Assembly (NCBI GenBank): GCA_036435485.1
Contig: CM071598.1
Coordinates: 195,031,148 to 195,095,147 of the forward strand
Reading direction: 5' to 3'
DNA from: Saposhnikovia divaricata
Lineage: Eukaryota; Streptophyta; Magnoliopsida; Apiales; Apiaceae
Length of the DNA stretch: 64,000 bases
In this document: piece after piece, positions 48,397 to 59,174 of the stretch
Numbering within the stretch: position 1 is the stretch's first letter
Layout of the letters: each line of letters begins with the position of its first letter
The notes under the pieces: generated by a model
The model's database searches: none
Told to the model about the DNA's origin: nothing
The model's input: only the letters and a program-made list of their open reading frames with translations
Made by a program: the position numbers and the translations under genes

Positions 48397-49736
48397 TGTT
48401 AGTCACAGAGGCATGCCTGTATACATCTAATAACAAGCCTAATTGTCTGTAATGCTTTGCATTACCTACATGACCTCTTAATTGAGGGAAACTCTAGTTG
48501 TAGAGTTTCTACTTGTTGTAGTACTTATAACAGGCCTCAAATTCTACTTGTGTAACTGTAATTAAAGTCAGAGAATAATGCTTGAAAGAAGTTCCAAGGA
48601 TCATGCCTCAAGCTTGAAGACCAAGACTGTCAAAATAAACACAGTTGGAATTTGGAGAATGAAGATTTGCCTAAGTACCAATTCGAGAAGTATGTTTGTT
48701 ATATTCGAGAAGTCAGGAATTCGATATCTCAAAAGACACTGTTCGATATCTCTGGAGGTCAACTAGTCAAAGCCTCATTTGAGAACTCAGAGATTCGACT
48801 TGTCTAATACTCTATTCGAGAACTCAAGAAGTCAACAAGTCAAAGCATCATTCGAGTTCTCTAAGAGTCAACAAGTCAAAGCTACATTCGATATCTCAAG
48901 GACTAAAGAAGCTATTCGATATCTCAGGGATTCGATAAGTAAAATGCGCTATTCGATATCTCAGGGATTCGATAAGTAAAATGCTCTATTCGATATCTCA
49001 AGGATTACTGGAAAAAAGACTTATTCGAGAAGTGATTCGATATGTCAGCTCAACAGTATTCGAGAACTCAGAGTTATCGATTAAGCCAATTCTAGTTCTC
49101 GAATCACCAACAGAGTTACTTCTCGAATACAATCTTGGAGACAAATACTGAAGAATTGTACAAGTCAGAAACCTGCAACAAGCCAAGACGCTTTATGGAC
49201 CATATACTGTAAAGCACGTTGGAAAGCCTATAACGAAGCTTGGAGAGATAGTACAAGAGACAAAGAGGTAAAGAAGTGGATCTAAACAGAGTTCTAAGAA
49301 GTCAAATCTATAGCAGTTTGGATGTTTACTCAAATAGGATAGACACATTAGAAAGCAAATTTGTTTGCTACCTTATTTGTTGTAAGCAAGTTGTTCACGT
49401 GATATAAGTGAACAACCCTACTTCTTTAGCAAGTATCAAACAGAGTGATCAATAGTTTTTACAAGTAATATCTCTCTGAAAAAGAAGCTGAGAATACTAA
49501 CATTTGTATTCACAGATTGTAGCAAATTTTTGTCTAATACAATATTAGATTAAAGTGATATCGTGTTCTTGTGTTTATATTCCACACTTACATAATCTGT
49601 TAAACACAAACACACACTCTGTTACACAACCAGATTCAAACCCTTAAAACAACCTTCACCTAAAACACTTATCAGAAGAAAAGTTTGAGAATCCATTCAC
49701 CCCCTCTGTATTCTCTTGTGTGTTCAATACTCAACA
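48397..49736 (+). repeat. 3' LTR of the SIRE-type Copia element
   Basis: 1,340 bp, from TGTTAGTC to CTCAACA. It matches 3131-4525 with about 3% substitutions in the first 190 bp. It lacks some copies of the TTCGA-core tandem units, explaining the 55-bp difference. Confidence 0.93.
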
Positions 49737-50222
49737 AAATTATTATTATCATTAACGAAAAATTTAAATTAAAGATATTTTAAATTATTAAGAAAGTAGT
49801 TTTTAAAAAAATTGACCACAATATTCATCAAATATGAAATACTAAATAATATGTACATTTTTATTTATTAATATTTATTGCATTAATTAAATATCCACTT
49901 TATGTACTTAATTTAGTTATTTCAACTTTAATTGAAAGGGGATTCAAAGATTATAGTTAAAATATTTTCACAATTTTGAAAATTTTCATTTTTTATGATA
50001 AAATTTAATTATTTAGTAGAAGATTATTCGATATCGCCCACTATGTAGTCTCATATATTTCCATATGTAATAACTTAATTATCAATGACGGGAAATTTAT
50101 TGAGTGAATATTACTAATGTTATCTTAATTAAATGTCATTATAAATTTTGTCACATGTAAATTATTATTAATATTTGATCAAAATTATTTGATCACATTT
50201 TTATAAAGTATAGAATATTAAG

Positions 50223-51500
50223 GAGTAAAATGGCTTAATCATAACTGAATTCAGCCCCAACTTGCAACTGGGTAACTGAACTCAAAAACCTTGCAATTAC
50301 ATAACTCAATAAATTAAAACTTGCAACTTGGGCATTAAACAAAAGTAAACTTCCAACTTCGCAACTGAATAAAAATAAACTTGCAACGGGGGCACTGAAT
50401 AAAATTGAGACTGAGGATAAGCAAAACAAACTGATTGAGAGAGGAGATAAACTGAGATTCAGTTCATTTTTTTATTTTTAGAAAATATTTTTTTTATAGT
50501 TTTTATATATAAAAAATTAAGATTTTAAAATAAAAAACTGAATATCAAATTTTTAAGAAAATTCAATTTTTTTATAAATTAAACAAAGATTAAGATTTAA
50601 AATTAAGATTTTAAAATAAAAACTGAATATGAATTTTATAAGAAAATTCAAATTTTCTATAAATTAAACAAAGATTAAATAAAAAAATTTATATTTTGAA
50701 ATAAAAAACTGAATTTGAATTTTATAAGAAAATTCAAATTTTTTATTATATCCTCATATATAATAAGCGTAAGAGGGATCTTATCCATAATAATAAGGGT
50801 ATTTGATAATCAAAACGAAATATAAGTAGATTTTAAAAATTGAATAGATTTTCAACGTAAAAAAATGGTCAACTTCTTCTCTCTTTTGTTTTTGCATAGT
50901 TTTAATTAAAAAGTAATTGTTAAATCAACACTAAATTAATGAATATTTTGCTAATTTCATGTGGCCTGTAAAATTGTCCAAATAAAATTTTAAGAATTCA
51001 AGATAGAGCACAAATATCAAATTGAATGTGTAAAATCTTATATATATTAATTTTTTACAAACAATTTGTTATATAAATTAATAACATATAAAAATTTAAA
51101 AAATATATATAATTAGAGATATTAGAAAAGGAACCGTGCATTGCACGGGTTATAAGCTAGTAAATTAAAAAAAGATTAAGATTTAAAATATTTGTTTTAG
51201 TTTTTATATATAAATAAAAAAATTAAAATTTTAAAATAAAAAACTGAATTTTTTGTTCAGGGCCCAATTATAAGTTTATTTTTGTTCAATACTCCAGTTG
51301 CAAGTTTTTATTAATCTAGTAATGTAAATGCAAGTTACGGATAAGTTCAATTATGTAAGTTGCAAGTTCGGTTTTTATCCTGTTAGTTAGGTTAACGGCA
51401 GTTACCTAAATGCAAGTTTTAATTTATTGAGTAATGTAATTGCAAGGTTTTTGAGTTTAGTTACCCAGTTGCAAGTTGGGGCGATTAAGTAATTTTACCC
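50223..51500. mobile_element. MULE-type non-autonomous element with long inverted repeats
   Basis: Inverted ends of about 100 bp: left GAGTAAAATGGCTTAAT..., right (inverse) GGGTAAAATTACTTAAT..., both followed by a CCCCAACTTGCAACTGGGTAA-like block. A 10-bp duplication gaatattaag flanks it at 50213-50222 and 51501-51510. Long TIRs with 9-10 bp duplications are the mark of Mutator-like elements. The interior is AT-rich with several copies of a block of about 75 bp (gattttaaaataaaaaactgaat...) and contains a Helitron. No transposase. Confidence 0.85.
50751..51160 (+). mobile_element. small non-autonomous Helitron inside the MULE
   Basis: 410 bp with 5' end TCCTCATATATAATAAG and 3' end hairpin CCGTGCA-T-TGCACGG (51134-51148) followed 8 bases later by CTAG, between host A (50750) and T (51161). 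Joining the flanks restores the internal repeat of the MULE (ttataAATTAAA...GATTAAGATTT), so the empty site can be read from the window itself. No Rep/helicase. Confidence 0.85.
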
Positions 51501-51604
51501 GAATATTAAGTGGTAGAATAATTCAATATTTTTTCTTTACAAATCTATGTAAAATTTAATTAATTCAAAATCTTGTTAGATTTACTTATTTATGTTTTAA
51601 ATGA

Positions 51605-52697
51605 AATGTAATCTGAATAATCGTTTTATAAGTATAAATTTCACTAAAATTTAAAAATTATAAATTAATTTAAAAAAACACGTTTTATGATTTACTTGTA
51701 TATAGTATACAACAATGAAATAATTATAATTTAATTATGAAAATGGAAGCCTTGCACTGCTCAAAACCATTAAACCTGACGTACGTTGCAATTTTTCTCT
51801 CCCAATGTGCACGTGACATCTTACAAAATAGCTGATATGTATCACAATCTTTAAAAATTTAATGAATTTTCTTTGGTAAATGAATAATCATAAAATTGAA
51901 AAAAGAACATAGTTAAAACCAATACCCAAACTTAAACCTACTGAATTTTAGAAAGTAAGAAAAAAACATGTATCAACTAAAGTCACAACCTGACCTGATA
52001 AAAACAAAGAGAAAAAACCGCTTGAAAAGGAATCAATCCTTTTACAATCTTGTACTATGCCCAGATTCTTTGGCGCAAATGTTATCACTTCTAATTAATT
52101 AACATTATTAGTAACTCCTGGGCCTTTTTGAAAAGTTGAGAGCATTTTTGAGCCCATGATAGAAATAATTTGGTATTCTTCCCAGCTCTCCATCAATGAT
52201 TTGTTGATGTCTGGATAAAGCCCAAATAACAAGACTATGTAATGTGTCAAAAACTCTGAATATGTATGAATTAGGCACAAATACTGCACTTCATGATCAA
52301 GTTCCAATCCAATAATTTATTGATTTTTACAATAGAACATTAAAACACATTAAATAAAATTCCAATTTCATACAAAATTACTTAAAATATGGGAATAAAC
52401 TAAAAATAAATATTTACTTATAATTGTTTTGCACTAACATCCATATGTTAATTAGAAGATTTAGAAGTACGAGTAATTAGCTGTGCTGGGAATCTTCATC
52501 TATTTCATAGACTTGCACAATGGTTCAATTGGACTATTGGACTTTATGGCAATGGTAACTCGAGTTTAATAAGACTTTGGGTATATTTATTCATAATAAA
52601 TTCTTGTACAAAACATCTGCTACTTACAGAATTGACAGCTGCTTATGGCAGCTGCTTATGTATCTTGTTGCAGTCATAACATGTTTTCTTATCACAG
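51605..52697. other. AT-rich region without a supported gene
   Basis: I see no exon with good support. An open minus-strand frame at 52095-52307 and a short plus-strand open stretch near 52484-52566 exist, but neither shows splice context or a recognisable domain. Confidence 0.5.
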
Positions 52698-53287
52698 ACC
52701 AAGCTTTATGACCTTAGAATGGTTCAGAGAGGAGCCGTGCTCTCATACGAAGGGAATGTAATGTTTAAAGAAGACCTTCTGCATGCAGTTGACCCAACAG
52801 AGAATTTTGTGATGTCAGGTCACCGTTCAAAGCATATGCACTCTTTTCTTATTATACAAATTTAATTATCTAATAAATAATAATAGCTTACCGTTATATA
52901 AATCAAAATAGGCGGAGAGCACCGTAAAGTGCGAATTTGGAGTATCAAATCCGGGGAACTACTATTTGAGGAGTTAATGGATTCTGTCCCCTATCAATTT
53001 TGCTGGGGAAAAAAAGAAGGTATCACTCCCTTACTCTGATCATGCAACCTTTTAATTTCCATGATTCTTTTCTAGAAAAAAAGCATGCACAGTTAAAGAA
53101 GATATCACTTGCATATCCTTAAGTCAAAATTTGGATAATTTAATATAATTATTGATGATGTTAATTCGCAGACAATTGCTCACGGGTTCGCAGCATATAT
53201 AATGTGCACTCTAAATTTGGGGAGGCTTGGGTTGGAGCAGCTGATAGTCTCTACCATATAGGTGGTGACAGGTTTTTGTCAAATTAA
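52698..53287 (+). CDS. WD40-type protein, three 3'-terminal exons
   Basis: Three segments form one protein through canonical GT-AG introns with matching phase: 52698-52818 (121 nt, after cacag), 52912-53019 (108 nt, after aatag) and 53172-53287 (after tcgcag, ending in TAA at 53285-53287). The protein includes KLYDLRMVQRG, then GGEHRKVRIWSIKSGELLFE, a classic WD-type blade, then VGAADSLYHIGGD. It probably belongs to a host WD40 protein that acts as a protein-interaction scaffold. I found no upstream exons, so about 110 residues may be all that remains. It could be a truncated gene copy or the true 3' end of a gene whose 5' part was displaced. A GT at 53272 could also be a donor, making the last exon end at 53271. 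Confidence 0.6.
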
Positions 53288-54683
53288 AGAATAATCAGTG
53301 ACAGTTTGTTGTATTCAGTGAATCCTTAACTAGGGGAGATGCATCTGATTGATCATCCTGACATGCTGGTGATTAGTGATCAGTTGACGCCACAACGTAA
53401 CGGTTAATATTCACAGTTCTAAGAAAATTAGTCTGTGATAGTGATGACTTTTAGGAAGGGGTGTCCATTACTATCTACAAAAAGAAGCAATAGATAAAAT
53501 GAGAATAAATTATTTGTTTTTAGCTCAACTTTATAGGAGGGTTAAGTGATTTTAATTATGTTCATAATTTGTTTACTAAGTAAAGTTATGTTGTCTATAT
53601 GGTAACCATAGTAAGAATGGAATCCAAATTCCCCCAGCCAATACATACATTGATAATGGGTGTGGCAAGAATTTGCAAACAATGTTGTTTTTCTGGATGT
53701 AGGCAGAAAAATAAATTGTACCTATTATTAAAACATCAAAAGATAAAATGTACACTTTAAAACAAATTAATTCCATCATTTATCTTAAATCATTTTATCT
53801 AAAAAAAGTTGATTACATCCCTATTACTTAAAAATTCTTAAATATAAAAATTGTTTCATATAAATATATAAATAAACCTAAATTAAAATTCTCAAGGGAC
53901 CCTAGTACAAAAAATAGAGTTTTAAATAAAGTAAAAGTTATTTTTATAAAATGTATCTTTTGTATAAAATTTGTTTAAACTCTTCTATTTATGTTATGTC
54001 TTAAATAATATATATCTTAAAAATTATTATCAAAATGTATTTTAATTTTTCACCACCAGCTCATTCCCGCACTTTGTACTTCTTAGTTTTTAATGTAACC
54101 TTACACTAATCCTAATTAATTCATGTATGCATAAATTCACTCATCATTAAACAAATTAATATTTAAGTCCTTTAACCATTTTTAATTACAAAAGTATTTA
54201 GCATTTTAATATTTAATATATTTTGTCCTTTTTCTTTACTATTTTTTGGTCATAAATAATTTTTAAGCATTAGATGATTATACATCTAAATCAAATTTTA
54301 AATTTGCAGCTAATCCAATAAGATAAGTCAACATCTACAATATATGGTAAATAATATATTCAATGAAATTACTAGACAGGTGAGTTATGAGATAAATTTA
54401 CATTATAAATGATCGAAGAAAGAAGAAAAATAATAGGTACAATGGTAAATTTGAGATTCAAAATTTTCAAAAACTAGTAGATCATTTAGTTGATAACATG
54501 CCATGACAAGTATTGTAGAGGAACTTATTTTCGGTTGTTCAAATTAAAAAATTTATTGAAACCGATTTTTTTGAAATGTATTAATTGTTTGTTTTGAAAA
54601 ACAAATAAATATGTATTGCCATTAATAATAAAAAATTACAAAAAAAAATTAATTTTTTTTTATTTTAGTTTTTATAGAAAAGA
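53288..54683. other. AT-rich intergenic sequence
   Basis: About 1.4 kb with no ORF, RNA gene or repeat boundary I can support. Confidence 0.5.
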
Positions 54684-54990
54684 CACTAGTACAAAAAAGG
54701 CCTATAGCGTCGGTCAAATAGGTCTAAGGCATCGGTTCTTTGGCATAGTATATGTAGGGGACGCTATAGGTATAGGCCTATAGCGTCGGTTAAATTGCCG
54801 ACGCTGAATGTCTGCTATGGCGTCGGTCGCTAAAAGTCTGCTTTAGGCGTCGATCTTTTAAATGACCGATGCTAAAAGTCTACTTTAGGCGTCTGTCATT
54901 TGAACAACCGACGTTAAAATTCATATTAAAGGCGTCGGTCATTCAAACAATGACACTAAAGGCGTCGGTCATTCAAACAACCGACGCTAA

Positions 54991-56727
54991 AAGTCAATTT
55001 AAAAAAAAAATTGCAATTATGGTCAAGTTTTATATGAGATATTATTATATTAATATAATATATATTACAAAACTTGACAATGTCAATTTACACAAAATAA
55101 TTTAATGTCACAAACTAAAATTACTCTATCTACAAAATTATCTCCCTTGTTCTATTTCTAGAAAAATACATTGTCTAAACTTTACAAGAAGAAATAAAAA
55201 TTGAACTAATTTGCAGCAGCTGGATGGGCAATTAAAACATAATGAAGCAGGAGCCATAGTAACTGAACCTCACATACAAAACTACTTATTACATTCACAG
55301 TGCTCTGAACTCCCATTTAGTATACCATTCTCTACCTATTTACTGCAGATTTCCAGATTGTCCCTCAAAGGTTGAAGCGATCACATCGATGCTACAAAAA
55401 GTAAAAGGCTATAAGCAAAATGTAAAATCTTTACTATAATTTTAAAGCTTTATAAGCTAATATACAATCAACAAGATGTAGAAAAAAAGTAAGTCTGGGC
55501 AAACTAAATAATTGTCACTCACTTGTCTTTTATAGACTTATCCATGATACAATGATGCTTTAAAAGATAGTCTTCCAATTTCTAAATTATACCACAATAA
55601 AGCATATCTTAAATCAGGAAGAACAAATATCTTAAATCAGGTATTAATCCTGGAATTAAGTTCAGTTATTACCATTAATCCACCATATGCATCAACTATA
55701 TAGTCAAGAGGGGTCAAGAAAATAGGATTCTAGAATCAATATAGCACCCAAATTCACAGAATAAACTGTGATCCATAAACTATTTGGCAGCGAATTATAT
55801 GCCGTTAGAAAGATCTGTCATTCTACTTTTTTATGAATAAACGGCTCGTGAAAATAATTTTTCTAGAAAAGGTTATAACCGTTTGAGTTAAGAGAGGTCA
55901 GGCTGCAAAGGATAGCATTTAACTTATGCAATAACACAAGTCAGAACAGCAATAACAGCTCAGTGGGACTGGCAGCAGCTGGCTAGAGTTTGTCTTTTTC
56001 TAAACTATACATTTGGCATCTATAGTTACTTAAGTTATTTACCTAGCATACAATGATGCATTAAATATACCCACATAGATGCATGTGTATCTGTATTTTT
56101 GTCCACCACACTATCCACAGGGACAAAATATGTAATTGATAATCGAAAGTATACAACTTACATGATTAACAGTGTCCACGTCTCCAAGAATGATGCTCCA
56201 TCACAATACCTAACCTTGATTTTGTTCCAGTTGTAGAAGTATAGACACAGAAGGAATAGTTTAAGAGTGAGAATGTGCACACACTTCAGATGAAATATTA
56301 ACCCATAAAATGAATAGATGTATGAACCTGGATTAAAACCATCTCTGTTGTTAAGAATTCCTGAGAATGCAAGCAGTTTAGGCATTTCCTTGCAAGAACC
56401 CAAGTGGGTGTTCTTACGAGCAAGGCAAGTTGTCACATTGTTTAAAGAGAGAAACCAAGTAACCATACTATATCATCCTATATTGGAAACAAACCAGAGT
56501 AAGTAATTTACACTTATTCAGCAAAAAAAAGTAATCTACACTTGCATAAGTTTATTTCAACAACTCTTACACCACACATCCATACAGTGTACTTACGTCA
56601 AATCCACCATTAAAGAAGTCATTCACCTCCTTAGTGAATAATAATCGAGCCTCAATAAACACAAAACTCTAGATAACTTAAAAAGGAGCAACCATTTTAT
56701 GTTTCATAATAAAAGAAGTATCCTTAC
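54991..56727. other. interior of outer CACTA without a supported gene
   Basis: Low-complexity to moderately complex sequence with many short frames. A minus-strand open stretch at 56158-56466 could be an exon of the fragment at 56728-57022, but I could not place splice sites with confidence. Confidence 0.4.
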
Positions 56728-57022
56728 CGAATTGCATAATAATAAACAATGTCTGTTTGAGCACTGGGTATTCATCTAATCCCCAACGGTTTTCATAACA
56801 TCTGAGTACATCCAAAATAGCAAGACTTGATAGCAATCCGGAACTAACCTTCAATTCCTCGTCTCCGGCGGAGACGTCGGCGCCGGATGAATTGTTGTAT
56901 CTAGAAGCTTCGATTGATTGAGGAGCGTTGAGATCTGATTGTTCGTGTTGAGTTAGGGTTTTATCGGAGTTATTCTTTGTTTGTTCTTAGTTGCTTGTCA
57001 TTGTTGTGGTTGTTGCCACCAT
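56728..57022 (-). pseudogene. gene-like first exon captured in the outer CACTA, unidentified
   Basis: On the minus strand a frame begins MVATTTTMTSN at 57022. It meets one TAA (56987-56989), then stays open for about 85 codons. A Ser/Asn/Gln-rich start is followed by an ordered segment containing SSLAILDVLRCYENRW and LKQTLFIIMQF, ending at a good donor (ttcg|gtaagg, 56728). The region upstream has a GA-rich stretch like a 5' UTR. Base composition is clearly higher in GC than its surroundings near 56860-56930. I do not recognise the protein. It looks like a host gene fragment carried by the transposon, or the start of a degraded element gene. Confidence 0.45.
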
Positions 57023-57169
57023 TGATTTCTTTGTTTAGAGATTGCGTTGGGAGTACGAAGAGACGATGTGTGTGTGTTTGGTGTGAGAGAGAGAGATTGA
57101 GAGAAAACTCGATAGATTGCTAAAATAATGAATTGAGGAAGAACACTACCGATTTAGGGATTTAAAGGG

Positions 57170-57500
57170 GGAGATGGCATTTTTGTAATTTCACAATTAT
57201 AATTTAAAAATAAATTAAATATCTTTTAAAAAACGAATTTAAATGGAAATATAGTGAAAAATGGAAACTTTTCATTTTTAAAATAAAGAGTATAAAATTA
57301 CGAGCACAAGCATATTTTTAAAATATTTTTAGGATCAAAAATGAATTAAATATGAATTTTCCAAATAAAGATCCTTTAAATGCAATATAACTCACAAAAT
57401 CATTTTAAAATTCATAAATACAGAAAATAATATGATATCCCACATATTTGTTTTTTAATTGGATTAATTTTTTTTTTATAAATCATGATTTTAAAAATTT
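57170..57500. repeat. stretch related to the Tekay B LTR (U3 part)
   Basis: By eye, 57275-57420 matches 17208-17350 of the Tekay B LTR. Shared words include aaaataaaga, tgtaaaattacga-like, acatatttttaaaatatttttaggat and aaatac/gattttac-like blocks in the same order. It is therefore an LTR-derived segment inside the CACTA. Its limits are approximate. Confidence 0.6.
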
Positions 57501-57932
57501 ACAAATATCCGTAAAAAATTGATAAAATCGGGCAAATTAGTCGAAAATCGGATAAGCTATACCTATAGCGTTGGCATTTTAAGAGGCTAAACTATAGGCT
57601 ATACCTATAGCGTCGGCATTTTAAGGGGCGACGCTATAAGCTATACTTATAGCATCGGCATTTTAAGGGGCGACGTTGTAGGCTATACCTACACTACGCC
57701 ATAGATGGCTTGCAGCAACGTTTTCAAAACGTTGCAGCATGCCAAAAAACGTTGCTGTAGCGAAAAAAAAAAAAGAACGGCAACGCTTTTTCAGCGTTGC
57801 ATTTGGCACAGCTGCAGTAGGGGTCTACGACAACGCTTTTGTTCACTACGGCGACACTACTACTTTTGTTACTAAAAACTTCTATGACAACGTTAAACAT
57901 AGTATACTGCAACACTAAACTAGTGTTGCAGT

Positions 57933-59166
57933 TAGAGCCGGCCAAACGGGCGGTTCAGCCCGGCACGCCCGTGAATTATTCGTGAAAAAGCACGTTCAGC
58001 ACGGCACGGGAATAAAAAGCACGCAGCCTGTTCGGCCCGCTCTAATTGACGTGTCGTGTGCGAGCCCAAGATCTGTAAACCGTAACCGGCACGACACGAC
58101 ACGTGGGGAACCGTTTTTAAATAAAAAACACGGCACGGCACGGCCCGTTAGTTCGGCACGTAACATTTCTACAACACTTAAGTCAGATATACAGAGACAT
58201 GACATGACGTAAAATGTAAAATGTAATCATTCATGTTTTCGACAAAACTAATAATATTAAAATTACATATAATCTTCTAGGATATAACTTTTTTAGTAAA
58301 ATTATAAAAAAACCATTCATGTTTTCGACAAAAAATTTAAAAATACGATAAAAATTAAAAACAATTACATTTTAATTGTAACAAAATCGACATTTAAATC
58401 TTTTAAATAGTGTGTACTATGTAGAAATAATAAAATAAAACAAAACAAAAATGTATAAACAAAACAATTGCTTACAGAAATGGGAAAAAAAAAAAAAGTT
58501 GGCACGCGCGAACCGGCCCGGCACGCGGAACCGGCCCGCCAAAGGCTACTTAGCAAAAAAAAAAATAAAAAAAATAAAAAAAACAAAAGCACGGCACGGG
58601 CACGGCCCATTCATTTTATGTAATTTGATACACTTATATGCCTGCATATAAGATTCTTGCAAGTGATTTACTGTGATTCTTGCATTATTCGTTTGTTCCG
58701 TTTTTTTTAGAGAGGAGTCCTCTCACCCCATTTGTAAAATATTTTCTAATTAATAAAATTTAATAGAGGTACCGTCCTCTTTCACTCTTTTTATTTCAAT
58801 ACGTATGATTCGTATTTTCTTAAAAATTCGAAAGATTTTAATATGAAATAAAATTAGATGAAAAAAGTTACAAATCGACATTTCATATTTTGAGAATATT
58901 AAAAGTATATATTAAATTAACAAAAAAAATTTCAAATTTTATGTACAATTTTTCAGTAGACCTTCGAATTTTTTTTTTTTAAAAAAAAAAAAGCCCGCCA
59001 AACCCGCCTAGCTCGCGTGCCGATCACGGGCTGTAAAGTCGAGGCACGGGCACGGCACGGCACGGCACGTCCAACCCACACGTGCGTGCCCGTGCTTTGT
59101 TTTGTTGAGCTTGGCACGTGGCCAAACCGGCACGGCCCGCACGGCACGGCCGTTTGGCCACCTCTA
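57933..59166. mobile_element. GC-rich-ended non-autonomous hAT element
   Basis: Ends TAGAGCCGGCCAAACGG (57933) and, inverted, TAGAGGTGGCCAAACGG (59166). 8-bp duplication gttgcagt at 57925-57932 and 59167-59174. 1,234 bp. Both ends are crowded with CGGCACGG / CCGTGCCG words and are strikingly GC-rich against the AT-rich centre. Overlapping open frames on both strands at the ends are by-products of this repetition. No transposase. Confidence 0.92.
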
Positions 59167-59174
59167 GTTGCAGT

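Larger units (their letters stand above)
3131..49736 (+). mobile_element. giant SIRE-type Copia LTR retrotransposon with four nested insertions
   Basis: The two LTRs (3131-4525 and 48397-49736) are flanked by the target duplication aaatt at 3126-3130 and 49737-49741. A tRNA-iMet primer site follows the 5' LTR and a G-rich polypurine tract precedes the 3' LTR. The order gag, protease, integrase, reverse transcriptase, RNase H is Ty1/Copia. A long gag with coiled coil, a large third ORF after pol and LTRs over 1.3 kb point to the SIRE/Maximus lineage. The 46.6-kb footprint contains about 32.3 kb of later insertions, leaving about 14.3 kb of original element. Every ORF is broken by stops and frameshifts, so the copy is not autonomous. 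LTRs differ by roughly 3% in the first 190 bp compared by eye. Confidence 0.93.
49737..51604. repeat. remainder of tandem-repeat unit 3, interrupted by a MULE-type element
   Basis: After the SIRE element, 49737-50222 continues unit 3 exactly where it stopped at 3130. The block gaatattaagtggtagaataattc after 51500 completes the unit to about 51604, after which similarity to other units stops. Without insertions the array is three units long. Confidence 0.82.

Noticed and set aside
52095..52307. Minus-strand open frame that looks protein-like
   Set aside because: 70 residues with no recognised domain and no acceptor site that I could place. Too weak to annotate.
53272..53347. A fourth WD40 exon ending near 53351 after a short intron at 53272
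   Set aside because: The intron would be under 50 bp, too short for a typical plant intron. Reading through to TAA at 53285-53287 is simpler.
57932..58651. Overlapping open frames on both strands near the GC-rich hAT ends
   Set aside because: They come from the CGGCACGG repeats. No domain, and frames are open on both strands.
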